64,000 bases of DNA, from assembly GCA_965217125.1 (NCBI GenBank), contig OZ244244.1:558001-622000 (forward strand), read 5' to 3'. Of the stretch, positions 9,819 to 17,833 are shown one piece after another. Both the position numbers and the translations under genes were made by a program. Under the pieces are notes generated by a model. That model ran no database searches, was not told the origin of the DNA, and saw only the letters and a program-made list of their open reading frames with translations. This DNA comes from JAAOIF01 sp965217125 (GTDB lineage Bacteria > Pseudomonadota > Gammaproteobacteria > PS1 > Pseudothioglobaceae). The stretch's first letter is position 1. Every line of letters starts with the position of its first letter.

Positions 9819-10630
9819 TGAATCAACTAACAGTGAAAATTAAACTGATATTTTGTTTAACACTACTATTCAGTGCTTATTTAACAGCGAGCGAGCCAAA
9901 ACAAATAATAATGGCAACAACTACCAGCACTGAAAATTCAGGATTGTTGAATTATTTATTGCCCTTATTTAAAAAAAAGCACAATATTGAGGTTAAAGTC
10001 ATCCCTACCGGCACAGGTAAGGCGATAAAGTTAGCAGAACAAGGCGATGTAGATTTAATTATGGCGCATGCACCAAGCAAAGAAAAACAATTTGTTGCCA
10101 ATGGTTTTGGTGTTAATCGACAAAGTTTGATGTATAACCATTTTTTTATCGTAGGACCTAAAAACGACCCTGCTGATATTAAAGATTTGAATACAGTTAC
10201 TCAGGCATTTCTCAATATAGCAAAAACACAATCTATTTTTATCTCCAGAGGCGATCATTCGGGCACGCATTTTAAGGAATTAAATATTTGGCAACAATCC
10301 AAACAAACACCTAAAGGCACTTGGTATAAAGAAGTCGGCCAAGGAATGGGCAAGACACTACAAGTCGCCAGCGAATTAGGCGGCTATACCTTAGTCGATC
10401 AAGGCACTTGGCTAAAACTCAAAGACAAATTACAACTTAGTCTGCTATACGCAGGCGATGCCATGACCTTTAATCCTTATAGCATTATTTTAGTTAACCC
10501 CAAAAAATATCCCGACATTAATTATCACGATGCCAAAATATTTGCAGATTGGATTACTTCCCCACAAACCAAAGCAATAATCAATCACTATCAAGTCAAC
10601 GGTCAACAACTTTTTTTTACTAAAAAATAA
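9818..10630 (+). CDS. tupA: Tungstate/molybdate ABC transporter substrate-binding protein (TupA-like)
   Basis: A 270-residue periplasmic oxyanion-binding protein with an N-terminal signal peptide (hydrophobic residues about 9-22). TupA-family features are the ligand-contacting stretch ATTTSTENSGLL, VIPTGTGKAIKLAEQGDVD, and SRGDHSGTH. It captures tungstate (or molybdate) for import and cofactor synthesis. The permease and ATPase genes (tupB, tupC) are not adjacent: after a terminator the sequence becomes repeats. Tungstate rather than molybdate specificity is inferred from family resemblance. Confidence 0.88.
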   Translation: MNQLTVKIKLIFCLTLLFSAYLTASEPKQIIMATTTSTENSGLLNYLLPLFKKKHNIEVKVIPTGTGKAIKLAEQGDVDLIMAHAPSKEKQFVANGFGVNRQSLMYNHFFIVGPKNDPADIKDLNTVTQAFLNIAKTQSIFISRGDHSGTHFKELNIWQQSKQTPKGTWYKEVGQGMGKTLQVASELGGYTLVDQGTWLKLKDKLQLSLLYAGDAMTFNPYSIILVNPKKYPDINYHDAKIFADWITSPQTKAIINHYQVNGQQLFFTKK

Positions 10631-10641
10631 AATAACAGAGC

Positions 10642-10664
10642 AAAAAGGGTAGCGCCCCCTTTTT
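10642..10664 (+). terminator. Intrinsic terminator after the Mo/W cofactor operon
   Basis: AAAAAGGG (10642-10649) pairs with CCCTTTTT (10657-10664) around a 7-nt loop and ends in a T-run, 12 bp after the tupA stop. The A/T symmetry means it could work from either side. Confidence 0.75.
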
Positions 10665-10829
10665 ACAGTTTGTGCAGTTGGTAATGCGACTTCAGTCGCA
10701 TCTATGCCTGTATTAAGACGATTTCTACCATAGTGCAGAGCGTTGGTAGAAAAATCAAAGCAAAAGCGGCGCCATTAGAACTGTTTGTGTTGAGCAGAAG
10801 ACAGAAGGCAGAAGGCAGAAAACAGAACA

Positions 10830-11047
10830 GAGCGGCGCCATTACAAACTGTTTGTGTAAATTTTGTGCCATATCGTCTGTTTAGGGGAGGGCTGGGCAGA
10901 ATGTGCCTCAACTCGAGAACTCGAAGGCCCTCCCCTAAGACCCCACCCTAAGAAGTTTATCAAAATCGGGCTTCGCCCTATCGCCTGGACGGCGATTTTT
11001 GCCACTGTCGCATTGAGGATTGGGGCGTAATTAGATTTGTTGGTGGG
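10830..11047 (+). repeat. Structured dispersed element, copy i
   Basis: A ~215-bp element also found at 45103-45320 and 51535-51754 (both inverted relative to this one). Its central 12-bp perfect stem is TTAGGGGAGGGC (10881-10892) with GCCCTCCCCTAA (10927-10938) around a 34-nt loop containing CTCGAG. Further on are two small hairpins, GGGC-TTC-GCCC and ATCGCC-TGGAC-GGCGAT, the latter followed by TTTTT, so this orientation could also act as a terminator. No transposase is encoded. Confidence 0.75.
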
Positions 11048-11110
11048 GAGCAGAGGTCAGAGGTCAGAAGGCAGAGAACAGAGCAAGAGCGGCGCCATTA
11101 GGTTTGTTTG

Positions 11111-11250
11111 TGCTGTTGGTAATGCGACTTCAGTCGCATCTATGCCTGTATTGAGGAGATCTCTGACATAGTGCAGGGTGTTGGTAGAAAAAGCAGAACA
11201 AAAATAATTACTCTGCTCTGCCCTCTGTTTAGATGCGACTGAAGTCGCAT
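11111..11250 (+). repeat. ~140-bp repeat with a hairpin at each end, copy next to the IS left end
   Basis: The unit runs from TGCTGTTGGTAATGCGAC to the inverted hairpin ending at 11250. It is nearly identical, in direct orientation, to 12600-12749, which differs by a few substitutions and a ~10-bp insertion in the pyrimidine tract. The two copies flank the IS3 element. Confidence 0.75.
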
Positions 11251-11279
11251 TGTAATGGTTCAATTACCTTAGACACATT

Positions 11280-12137
11280 TCAAGCCACTTTTTTCAACTC
11301 AGCCATCTTTTCCGCAGGGGTTTTATACCCAATGGCTGAATGAATCCTTTTGTAGTTATAAAAGTAAATATAACTTTCCACATTTTCCACTACTTCTTGA
11401 TGATTGCTAAAGCTTTGGTAGTTTAATCGTTCAGTCTTTAAACTTCTAAAAAATCGTTCCATTACAGCATTATCCCAACAGTTACCTCGTCTGCTCATGC
11501 TTTGAGTAATACTTCTGTCTTTACAATACTGTGCAAACATGTTTGCACAGTATTGTACCCCTTGATCTGAATGGAACATCAATTGATGGGTATTAGGCTG
11601 ATGTCTGTAAATAGCATTAACCAGTGCATCCTTTGCTAACTGTGCATTAGGCTTTTTAGACAACGCCCAGCCAACCACTTGCTTTGAGCTCAAATCCACT
11701 ACACTGGCAAGATAACTCCAACCTTGGTAGGTCTTTATATAGGTTATATCACCCACCCAGTGCGTGTTGATTGATGGCTGCTTAAACTCGCGGTTCAATA
11801 GGTTTTCTGCCTTTTTATGAACAATGCCAGCATTGGGGTAATAATGTCGTTTTTTAGGGCGTATGGCAACTACATTGGCTTTTTTCATTAAGGCAGCAGT
11901 TTGGTAAACACCAATCGTCCAGCCTTTGTTTTTTAATGCTACTTGCATCCTGCGTTTGCCATAGGTGTGCTTAACTTCAATGGCGGTTTGTTTGATAAAT
12001 TTAATCATAGCATTAGTGTTGTCATTGACTGGTTTGTCTTTGATTTGATAATAATAACTGCTACGAGGAAGCTTCAATAATTGACACAATTCCTTGGTGT
12101 GGTATGGTTTGCAAGCCTTGTTCATTTGGGTAATCAT
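11280..12137 (-). CDS. IS3-family transposase OrfB (DDE integrase domain)
   Basis: The 285-residue protein has an N-terminal HTH_21-like region and an rve-type catalytic domain. The acidic triad is in WVGDITYI (first Asp), MFHSDQGVQY (second Asp) and MERFFRSLKTE (Glu), followed by the conserved YNYKRIHSAIGYKTPAEK. Its ATG overlaps the orfA stop as ATGA. It lies in the -1 frame relative to orfA, and the -1 frame is open back to an A7G run near 12174-12182, so an OrfAB fusion by ribosomal slippage is possible, as known for IS3 elements. Confidence 0.93.
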   Translation of the reverse strand: MITQMNKACKPYHTKELCQLLKLPRSSYYYQIKDKPVNDNTNAMIKFIKQTAIEVKHTYGKRRMQVALKNKGWTIGVYQTAALMKKANVVAIRPKKRHYYPNAGIVHKKAENLLNREFKQPSINTHWVGDITYIKTYQGWSYLASVVDLSSKQVVGWALSKKPNAQLAKDALVNAIYRHQPNTHQLMFHSDQGVQYCANMFAQYCKDRSITQSMSRRGNCWDNAVMERFFRSLKTERLNYQSFSNHQEVVENVESYIYFYNYKRIHSAIGYKTPAEKMAELKKVA

Positions 12138-12460
12138 AGTGTGTCTTGATTGACCGTTGCGAACAAGGCTGTTGCTTTTTTTAGGATTTCATTATCCCTT
12201 TGTGCACGCCATAACTGCTTTTTAAGCAATTGGATTTCTTGTTGCTCAGGTGTCATCGCTTTACTTGATTCAGGTGTTTGTCCGTTTATCTCTGCCAGAT
12301 ATTGCCTCTTCCAACGAGTAATAGCAGATGCGCAAGCACCAGAGATTATCATTACTTGTTTGTTGGTGTAATTCTCATGCACCATGAGTTTGGCATAGTC
12401 TAGTTTTTGTTCAATTGTGAAAACAGAACGTTCTTTTTTTGGTTTTATTATTTGTGTCAT
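12134..12460 (-). CDS. IS3-family OrfA (helix-turn-helix protein)
   Basis: A 108-residue basic protein with an HTH (residues ~15-55, with SGACASAITRWKRQYL) and a leucine-zipper-like helix at the C-terminus (QEIQLLKKQLWRAQRDNEIL), as in IS3 OrfA. It binds the IS ends and forms the N-terminal part of the OrfAB transposase. The codon run reading AAAAAAAG, close to its 3' end, is a typical slippery site. The GGAGG-like stretch upstream (RC of gacctcc at 12470-12476) is a good ribosome-binding site. Confidence 0.92.
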   Translation of the reverse strand: MTQIIKPKKERSVFTIEQKLDYAKLMVHENYTNKQVMIISGACASAITRWKRQYLAEINGQTPESSKAMTPEQQEIQLLKKQLWRAQRDNEILKKATALFATVNQDTL

Positions 12461-12524
12461 TTTGACCTCCTTATGTTTTGTATTATAAGGCTATCTTTGT
12501 GTCTAAGTTTACTGAACCATTACA

Positions 12525-12807
12525 TAGAATAGGTTTGCTTTTGCTCTGCTCTGCCCTCTGTTTTCTGCCCTCTGCTCTCTGTTCATTAGTTTTGTTTGTG
12601 CTGTTGGTAATGCGACTTCAGTCGCATCTATGCCTGTATTGAGGCGATTTCTGCCATAGTGCAGGGCGTTGGTAGAAAAAGCAGAACAAAAATAATTACT
12701 CTGCTCTTGCTCTGTTCTGCCCTCTGTTTAGATGCGACTGAAGTCGCATTACCAACGCCGCTCTTGCTCTATTCTGCCCTCTGCCATCTGTTTTCTGTTT
12801 TCTGCCT
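12525..12807. repeat. Non-coding repeat zone right of the IS element
   Basis: Pyrimidine-rich CTCTGCC/CTGTT tracts (12538-12590, 12700-12732, 12760-12806) surround the second ~140-bp unit (12600-12749) with hairpins at 12610-12627 and 12732-12749. No gene is visible. Confidence 0.8.
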
Positions 12808-13398
12808 TCAAGCAGCAATAGTTTGAATCACATTGCCTTTGCGTTGCAAGATACTAACGCCTTTTAATAAAGCGTTGTCTTTTAATTCATCATTAATATG
12901 AAAAGAAGCCAAACCTAAGTGGTGGTTGTAATTTTTGTATTCTGGGAATAGTTTTTTAAAATTAGGATACTTTCTATCCAATATCTTGTCTAAATCAGTT
13001 TGATGGGCTTTGTATTTGACTTCTATGATAAAAACATCTTTGCCATTTGCCATCAAAATATCGTATTCATCCTCAACACCTGCTTCAAGAATATGTAAAT
13101 TTTTTAAGATTTTGTCGTATTTGATGTTATTAAGCGTGAGTGTGCTTGATAGGGAATTAAAGAAAAACTCCTCAGCAACATCACCATGATTGTTAGCAGT
13201 ACCGCCATACATTTTGGCGATTTTTTTTACTTCTGCGTTAGTTTTTGCAATTTGTGCATCGGTTTTTGCAATTTGCGCATCGGTTTTTGCACTTTGTATA
13301 GCTAAATTTGCTACTAAATCTTTTAATTCTTGATCCGTCATTTTGTATTGATATTTTTTGTTTGTAATTTGGATATTATACCCGTTTGAAGAGTTCAT
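12808..13398 (-). CDS. Coiled-coil protein with PD-(D/E)xK nuclease-like fold
   Basis: A 196-residue protein. Near the N-terminus there is a heptad repeat, KTDAQIA twice then KTNAEVK, predicting a coiled coil. The C-terminal half has EDEYDILMANGKDVFIIEVKYKA, an Asp followed by ExK in a beta-hairpin, which is the signature of PD-(D/E)xK nucleases (similar to DUF3782-type proteins; family recalled, not searched). The true start may be the Met at codon 20 (13341), where MTDQELKDLV begins like other such proteins. The gene is an isolated island between repeat zones. The target and role are unknown. Confidence 0.7.
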   Translation of the reverse strand: MNSSNGYNIQITNKKYQYKMTDQELKDLVANLAIQSAKTDAQIAKTDAQIAKTNAEVKKIAKMYGGTANNHGDVAEEFFFNSLSSTLTLNNIKYDKILKNLHILEAGVEDEYDILMANGKDVFIIEVKYKAHQTDLDKILDRKYPNFKKLFPEYKNYNHHLGLASFHINDELKDNALLKGVSILQRKGNVIQTIAA

Positions 13399-13718
13399 TA
13401 TGTTTATAGATACAAGAGTTAATTTAATTTTGCTCTGACCTCAATTATTCTTGCCGCCTTGAGGATTAGGATGTTATTAGGTTTGCTTTTGCTCTGTTCT
13501 GCCCTCTGTTTAGATGCGACTGAAGTCGCATTACCAACGCCGCTCTTGCTCTGTTCTCTGCCTTCTGTTATCTGTTATCTGCCTCTCTGCTCTCTGTTCA
13601 TTAGCTTTGTTTGTGCTGTTGGTAATGCGACTTCAGTCGCATCTATGCTTGTATTGAGGATATTTTTGCCGCTGTCGTATTGAGGATTGGGATGATATTA
13701 GAATTTTGGCTTTGTTGG
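13399..13718. repeat. Non-coding repeat zone before the ferredoxin gene
   Basis: It holds hairpin repeats at 13514-13531 (reverse form) and 13625-13642 (forward form), separated by ~95 bp of pyrimidine-rich CTCTG/TCTGCC units. No gene is supported. Confidence 0.75.
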
Positions 13719-13952
13719 TTACTTTAATTTGGCTAATAATTCTGCTTCACTTTCAACACGGTCAGGGTCGGGCAGGCAGCAATCAACTGGGCAAACTTCA
13801 GCGCATTGTGGTGTGTCAAAGTGACCAACACATTCTGTGCATTTATCTGGGTCAATCTCATAGATTTCATCACCCATATAAATTGCCTCATTTGGGCATT
13901 CTGGCTCACAAACATCGCAGTTTATACATTCATCAGTAATTAATAAAGACAT
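13719..13952 (-). CDS. 2[4Fe-4S] ferredoxin, YfhL / Allochromatium type
   Basis: A 77-residue ferredoxin with two cluster motifs: CINCDVCEPECP at residues 9-20 and CTECVGHFDTPQCAEVCPVDCC at about 38-59. The longer second motif, with an insertion between its second and third cysteines, is typical of Alvin-type ferredoxins. It carries electrons in the cytoplasm. It lies just downstream (same strand) of the DUF934 and siroheme reductase genes and may supply electrons to that reductase; this is inferred from proximity only. Confidence 0.92.
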   Translation of the reverse strand: MSLLITDECINCDVCEPECPNEAIYMGDEIYEIDPDKCTECVGHFDTPQCAEVCPVDCCLPDPDRVESEAELLAKLK

Positions 13953-14024
13953 TTTTTACTCCTAATTCTTGCTAATATAAAATAATGATTGTGTTGATTG
14001 TTACAAAAAATCTGCATTTTAACA

Positions 14025-14468
14025 TCAGCACACATCGCTATATTTATGTTTTTCAAATAATCCAGTATTATCCTCAGCTGCTTGATAACAAACATTAAAA
14101 TCCATTACATAATCAGCATCGTATTTTTTATACTCTGGCAAAAGTTCATAAGAATTTACCCCAGACCTCAAAATAAATTGCAGGTGATCAATATGAACAT
14201 TTAGTGCTCTAATTTCGCCGCTATATCCCATTTTTTTTCTTAATAATTTTACTTGAGAATAGCCTCTGCCATCTTCAAAATCACTAAAATCAACTGCAAT
14301 TAATGGCAGCTGATTGAGAGTCGGTGCTAACAACTCAACATCATCATACGGCCTTATAATAATGCCTTTATTGGCAAAAGACGAATGCTCTTTGTTCAGC
14401 AGCCACTGTTCAATAAAAACCAATTGTAGTGCCTTTGTTTGTTTGGTTTTTTTTAAAATATTAGGCAT
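14025..14468 (-). CDS. DUF934 protein, sulfite-reduction associated
   Basis: The DUF934 core is clear: FSDFEDGRGYSQVKLLRKK, then YSGEIRALNVHIDHLQFILRSG. The family co-occurs with assimilatory sulfite reductase genes; its biochemical role is not established. A longer frame opens at 14528, but the ATG at 14468 (147 residues) is preferred because it overlaps the end of the upstream reductase gene by only 8 bp, as expected for coupled genes, and the extra 20 residues would lie inside that gene. A cysH gene, often found nearby in other genomes, is absent. Confidence 0.83.
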   Translation of the reverse strand: MPNILKKTKQTKALQLVFIEQWLLNKEHSSFANKGIIIRPYDDVELLAPTLNQLPLIAVDFSDFEDGRGYSQVKLLRKKMGYSGEIRALNVHIDHLQFILRSGVNSYELLPEYKKYDADYVMDFNVCYQAAEDNTGLFEKHKYSDVC

Positions 14469-16098
14469 ATACTCTATCCTTAAATGGTTGTATGCCAATG
14501 CGTTTAAACACTTGGTTAAAGTGCTCATCCGCTGCCTTATTTTCTAAATAAACATTGACTATTTTTTCTACCACATCAACCACCTCATTAGCACTAATTG
14601 CTCGACCTATTTTTTTCCCCAATACCGTCTTATGTTTTGTTGCGCCGCCCAAAGTAATTTGATAAAAAGCATTGTTGCCTTTGTTAAGCCCTAATAATCC
14701 TATGTCTGCCACATGATGATGAGCGCATGAATTTTCACATCCAGAAATATGCAAATCTAATTCGCCAATCTCAAGCAAAAGATTATTATCATAAAACCTT
14801 TTTTGAATATCCTGTGCAACTCCAATGGAGACGGTTTTAGCAAGCGAGCAATAATCCGCACCAGGGCAAGCAACAATATGAGAAAATGTATTTTTATGTG
14901 GGCTCTCTAAATCATATATCTGCAACTCGCTCCACAATTCAAAAACCTGCTCATTTTTGACAAATGGAAATACTAAATCTTGTTTTTTAGTAGTTCTAAC
15001 TTCGTCTAAACTGTATTTTGATGCCAATTTTGCGAGATGCCTTAATTGAATAGCGCTAACATTGCCCGGCACTGCCCCTAATTTAGTCAATGAAATAGTA
15101 ACAATTGAATAGCCCTCAACCTTATTTAAAATGACATTATTATTTTTCCAAATACTGAAATTAAAATCTACTTTATTATTGGTAGCCACATTTGTTGTTG
15201 GTTTAATTGCTAAAGCAAAATCTTTTTTGAGATTATTTAATTGATATGTATTAAGTTTTAACTGTTTATCGTCTTTTGATAAAAGCCAATATTGTTCAAC
15301 TAAATCACTAAATTTCTCGCCGCCTAATTGTTTTACTAAAAATTTTATCCTAACTCTATTAGCATTATCTCTACGGCCTTTTAAGTTATATACACGCAAT
15401 ACGGATTCAATATAACTTAAAATATCCTGCTCAGCAACAAAAGACTTTATTTTTGTCGCAAGCATTGGTGCTGCACCTAAACCACCGCCAACATAAACAG
15501 CAAATCCTAATTCATTTTTGTCATTCAGCACAATTTGCAAACCCAAGTCGTGAAACTCTAAACCTATCTCATCTGACTTAGAGCCATTTACTGCAATTTT
15601 AAATTTCCCCGGCAACCATGAAAACTCTGGATGTAAATTAAACCATTGCCTAATTAACTCACAATAAGGCCGTGCATCGGCAACCTCGTCTGCCCTGATG
15701 CCGGATAAAGGGTCGGCAGTAATATTACGAACAACTTTTCCGCTAGTTTGTATTGCGTGCAAACCTACTTTTGCTAAATCTGCCAATAAGTCAGTAATCT
15801 GTGGTAAATCTATCCAATTAAACTGAATATTTTGTCTGGTGGTAAAGTGACCATAGCCCTTATCATATTTATCAGCAATATAAGCTAATTGTTCAAGTTG
15901 CTCAGAATTAATCGTGCCATAAGGTATTGCTACACGCAACATATAAGCATGTAACTCTTTATACAAGCCGTTTCTCAAACGAACGCTTCTAAATTGATCA
16001 TCGTCAAGTTCTTTTTTGAAGTATCTGCCTACTTGCTTTGAAAATTGATTGACTCTTTGATTTAAAAAATCAATATCACGCTTATCATATTTATACAT
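14461..16098 (-). CDS. cysI: Ferredoxin-type sulfite/nitrite reductase (siroheme hemoprotein)
   Basis: A 545-residue two-repeat siroheme reductase. The [4Fe-4S]/siroheme ligands are CPGADYC near residues 410-416 and CENSC near 450-454; the conserved GHFTTRQNIQFNW and GSGLG-like GGGLGAAP segments are also present. It performs six-electron reduction of sulfite to sulfide or nitrite to ammonium. The DUF934 partner favours sulfite; sequence reading alone cannot exclude nitrite. It heads an operon with the DUF934 gene and is divergent from an Lrp-type regulator gene across 153 bp of AT-rich DNA, suggesting local control. Confidence 0.85.
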   Translation of the reverse strand: MYKYDKRDIDFLNQRVNQFSKQVGRYFKKELDDDQFRSVRLRNGLYKELHAYMLRVAIPYGTINSEQLEQLAYIADKYDKGYGHFTTRQNIQFNWIDLPQITDLLADLAKVGLHAIQTSGKVVRNITADPLSGIRADEVADARPYCELIRQWFNLHPEFSWLPGKFKIAVNGSKSDEIGLEFHDLGLQIVLNDKNELGFAVYVGGGLGAAPMLATKIKSFVAEQDILSYIESVLRVYNLKGRRDNANRVRIKFLVKQLGGEKFSDLVEQYWLLSKDDKQLKLNTYQLNNLKKDFALAIKPTTNVATNNKVDFNFSIWKNNNVILNKVEGYSIVTISLTKLGAVPGNVSAIQLRHLAKLASKYSLDEVRTTKKQDLVFPFVKNEQVFELWSELQIYDLESPHKNTFSHIVACPGADYCSLAKTVSIGVAQDIQKRFYDNNLLLEIGELDLHISGCENSCAHHHVADIGLLGLNKGNNAFYQITLGGATKHKTVLGKKIGRAISANEVVDVVEKIVNVYLENKAADEHFNQVFKRIGIQPFKDRVYA

Positions 16099-16251
16099 AA
16101 TTTTTTGTATTTGTTAATTTAAAAAAAATACATTGTATTGTAAAACATTCTATTAAAAATAACATTTTTAGTAAAAAAACACTTAAATTGTAAATGTATC
16201 TAAAATAATAGTATATTATTCTACTATTTTAATAAATTGGATAAAATTATT

Positions 16252-16707
16252 ATGGACAAGATAGATAGACAAATTCTAAATTTACTACAAAAAAATGCTG
16301 AGCTCACCGTTCAGGATGTAGCAAAATTGGTAAATCTTTCAAATACACCTTGTTGGAAAAGAATCAATAAATTAAAAGAATCGGGTTATATCCAAAAAAC
16401 TGTTGCTTTATTAGACCTAAAGAAAAACGGTTTAAATACTACTGCTTTTGTATTTATTACTATGGATAATCACGATCAAGAAAAATTAGCGTTGTTTGCT
16501 AAAGTAGTAACTCAAATGCCAGAAATTGTAGAATGCCATCGTATGAATGGCAAAATTGATTATTTACTCAAGGTTATCATTAATAATATTGATGATTATG
16601 ATAAATTTTATAAAAGGCTAATTAAACAAGTTAAATTTCTTAAAGTTACATCTAATTTTGTCATAGAAAAAATTAAATATACTACTGAAATTCCTATTTC
16701 TCTTTAG
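16252..16707 (+). CDS. Lrp/AsnC-family transcriptional regulator
   Basis: A 151-residue regulator with an N-terminal winged HTH (MDKIDRQILNLLQKN, then NTPCWKRINKLKESGYIQ) and a C-terminal RAM/AsnC ligand-binding domain (EIVECHRMNGKIDYLLKV). A TTG at 16237 would add five residues, but the ATG at 16252 is the normal family start. It is divergent from the siroheme reductase operon and probably controls it or itself; the effector is unknown. Confidence 0.9.
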   Translation: MDKIDRQILNLLQKNAELTVQDVAKLVNLSNTPCWKRINKLKESGYIQKTVALLDLKKNGLNTTAFVFITMDNHDQEKLALFAKVVTQMPEIVECHRMNGKIDYLLKVIINNIDDYDKFYKRLIKQVKFLKVTSNFVIEKIKYTTEIPISL

Positions 16708-16762
16708 GTATAATTTAGCGTTTTATGTCTTTATTTTCAGTTTTTTGTATCAAATATTATTT

Positions 16763-17809
16763 ATGAAAACTCTTATCACATTTTTCACCCTAATTTTCAC
16801 CCTTAACTGGCAAATATTTGCAGCAGAATTAGATGATGGTTTATATGCCAATCTAAACACCAACAAAGGTGATATTATTATCAAACTGAGCTTTGAAAAA
16901 ACCCCGCTTACGGTAATTAACTTTGTGGGCTTAGCCTTAGGCGATAAAAAATCCAACCAAAAAGCCGGCAAGCCATTTTATGACGGGCTAAAGTTTCACC
17001 GCGTAATTGATGATTTTATGATTCAAGGCGGCGACCCTAAAGGCAATGGCTCAGGCGGTCCGGGCTACAAATTTGCTGATGAAATTACCGATTTAAAACA
17101 CGATTCTGGCGGAATTTTATCTATGGCAAACTCTGGGGCTAACACCAACGGCTCGCAATTTTTTATCACTCATAGAGCCACGGCTTGGTTAGATGGCAAG
17201 CACACAGTATTTGGAAAAGTGGTAGAAGGAATGAGTGTGGTTAATGCCATTAAAAAAGACGATTTAATTAATAAAGTTACAATTATTCGTGTGGGCAAGG
17301 CGGCAAAAAACTTCAAAACTGACGAACAAGCTTTTCAAACAATGCAAAAATATATATCTGCAGATTTGAATGCAAAAGCCCAACAAACAATTGAAGATGC
17401 ACTGGTTTTTATCAACAAACAATACCCTAAAGCTAAGGAAAATGAACAAGGTTATTTCATCCAAATTAACAAAATTGGCAGTGGCATAGCAGCTAAAAAA
17501 TCAGACCTTATTAAAATCAAGCTAACTGTAGAAACTAAAAGCGGCAAACAACTCGTCAAAGCAGGTAGCAAACCGCTTGAAATTGAAATCGGCTCAGGTA
17601 AATCTATTCCAATTATCGGTCAAACTGCAATAGGAATGAAAGTCGGCGGCAAGCGCACAATGTTGGCTTTTTATCGGCAAATTTACGGCAATAATAAACG
17701 CGGCATACCATTAGATTCTTTAATGATTTTCAATTTAGAATTGCTCAGTATCAGCCCGCCTAAAGATGAAGTCAAAGTCAAAGTCAAAGACGGCATCAAA
17801 ACCAACTAA
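16763..17809 (+). CDS. Two-domain peptidyl-prolyl isomerase: cyclophilin plus FKBP-like domain
   Basis: A 348-residue exported foldase. A signal peptide (residues ~1-21, ending IFAA) precedes a complete cyclophilin domain (FHRVIDDFMIQGGDPKGNG, then GSQFFITHRATAWLDGKHTVFG). After a ~60-residue linker comes an FKBP-type domain ending IPLDSLMIFNLELLSI, with GQTAIGMKVGGKR matching the FKBP core. Both catalyse proline cis-trans isomerisation, presumably in the periplasm. Combining both unrelated folds in one chain is uncommon. A TTG six codons upstream is possible, but the ATG gives a proper signal peptide. Confidence 0.88.
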   Translation: MKTLITFFTLIFTLNWQIFAAELDDGLYANLNTNKGDIIIKLSFEKTPLTVINFVGLALGDKKSNQKAGKPFYDGLKFHRVIDDFMIQGGDPKGNGSGGPGYKFADEITDLKHDSGGILSMANSGANTNGSQFFITHRATAWLDGKHTVFGKVVEGMSVVNAIKKDDLINKVTIIRVGKAAKNFKTDEQAFQTMQKYISADLNAKAQQTIEDALVFINKQYPKAKENEQGYFIQINKIGSGIAAKKSDLIKIKLTVETKSGKQLVKAGSKPLEIEIGSGKSIPIIGQTAIGMKVGGKRTMLAFYRQIYGNNKRGIPLDSLMIFNLELLSISPPKDEVKVKVKDGIKTN

Positions 17810-17833
17810 GTTGAAAAATAAAATACTTTTTTA

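Larger units (their letters stand above)
10665..11250. repeat. Non-coding repeat zone left of the IS element
   Basis: There is no credible gene here. It holds copies of the 18-nt hairpin repeat ATGCGACTTCAGTCGCAT (8-bp stem, 2-nt loop) at 10684-10701 and 11122-11139, and in reverse form at 11233-11250. It also holds purine-rich tracts of degenerate CAGAGG/GCAGAA units (about 10790-10835 and 11045-11095), two GGCGGCGCC-like boxes (GCGGCGCCATTA), and one copy of a ~215-bp structured element (10830-11047). Confidence 0.8.
11251..12524 (-). mobile_element. IS3-family insertion sequence (1274 bp)
   Basis: The ends are imperfect inverted repeats: left 11251-11277 begins TGTAATGGTTCA, right 12498-12524 is its complement; 24 of the first 27 positions match and both ends carry AGACACA internally. 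The element holds orfA and orfB on the minus strand in the typical IS3 layout. No target duplication is obvious (flanks GCAT and TAGA). It sits directly beside a hairpin repeat (11233-11250), inside the repeat zone. Both reading frames are intact, so it may still be active. Confidence 0.9.

Noticed and set aside
10702..10951. Open frames over the repeats on both strands
   Set aside because: Translations are of repeat and purine-tract DNA; similar frames appear in other copies of the repeats (45200-45466, 51493-51801) as by-products.
10684..13642. CRISPR array
   Set aside because: Repeats occur in both orientations with irregular spacing, spacers are themselves repetitive, and no cas genes are present.
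13459..13683. Plus-strand frame with Cys/Leu-rich translation
   Set aside because: It is the translation of CTCTG/CTGCC tracts and hairpin repeats, with no gene-like features.
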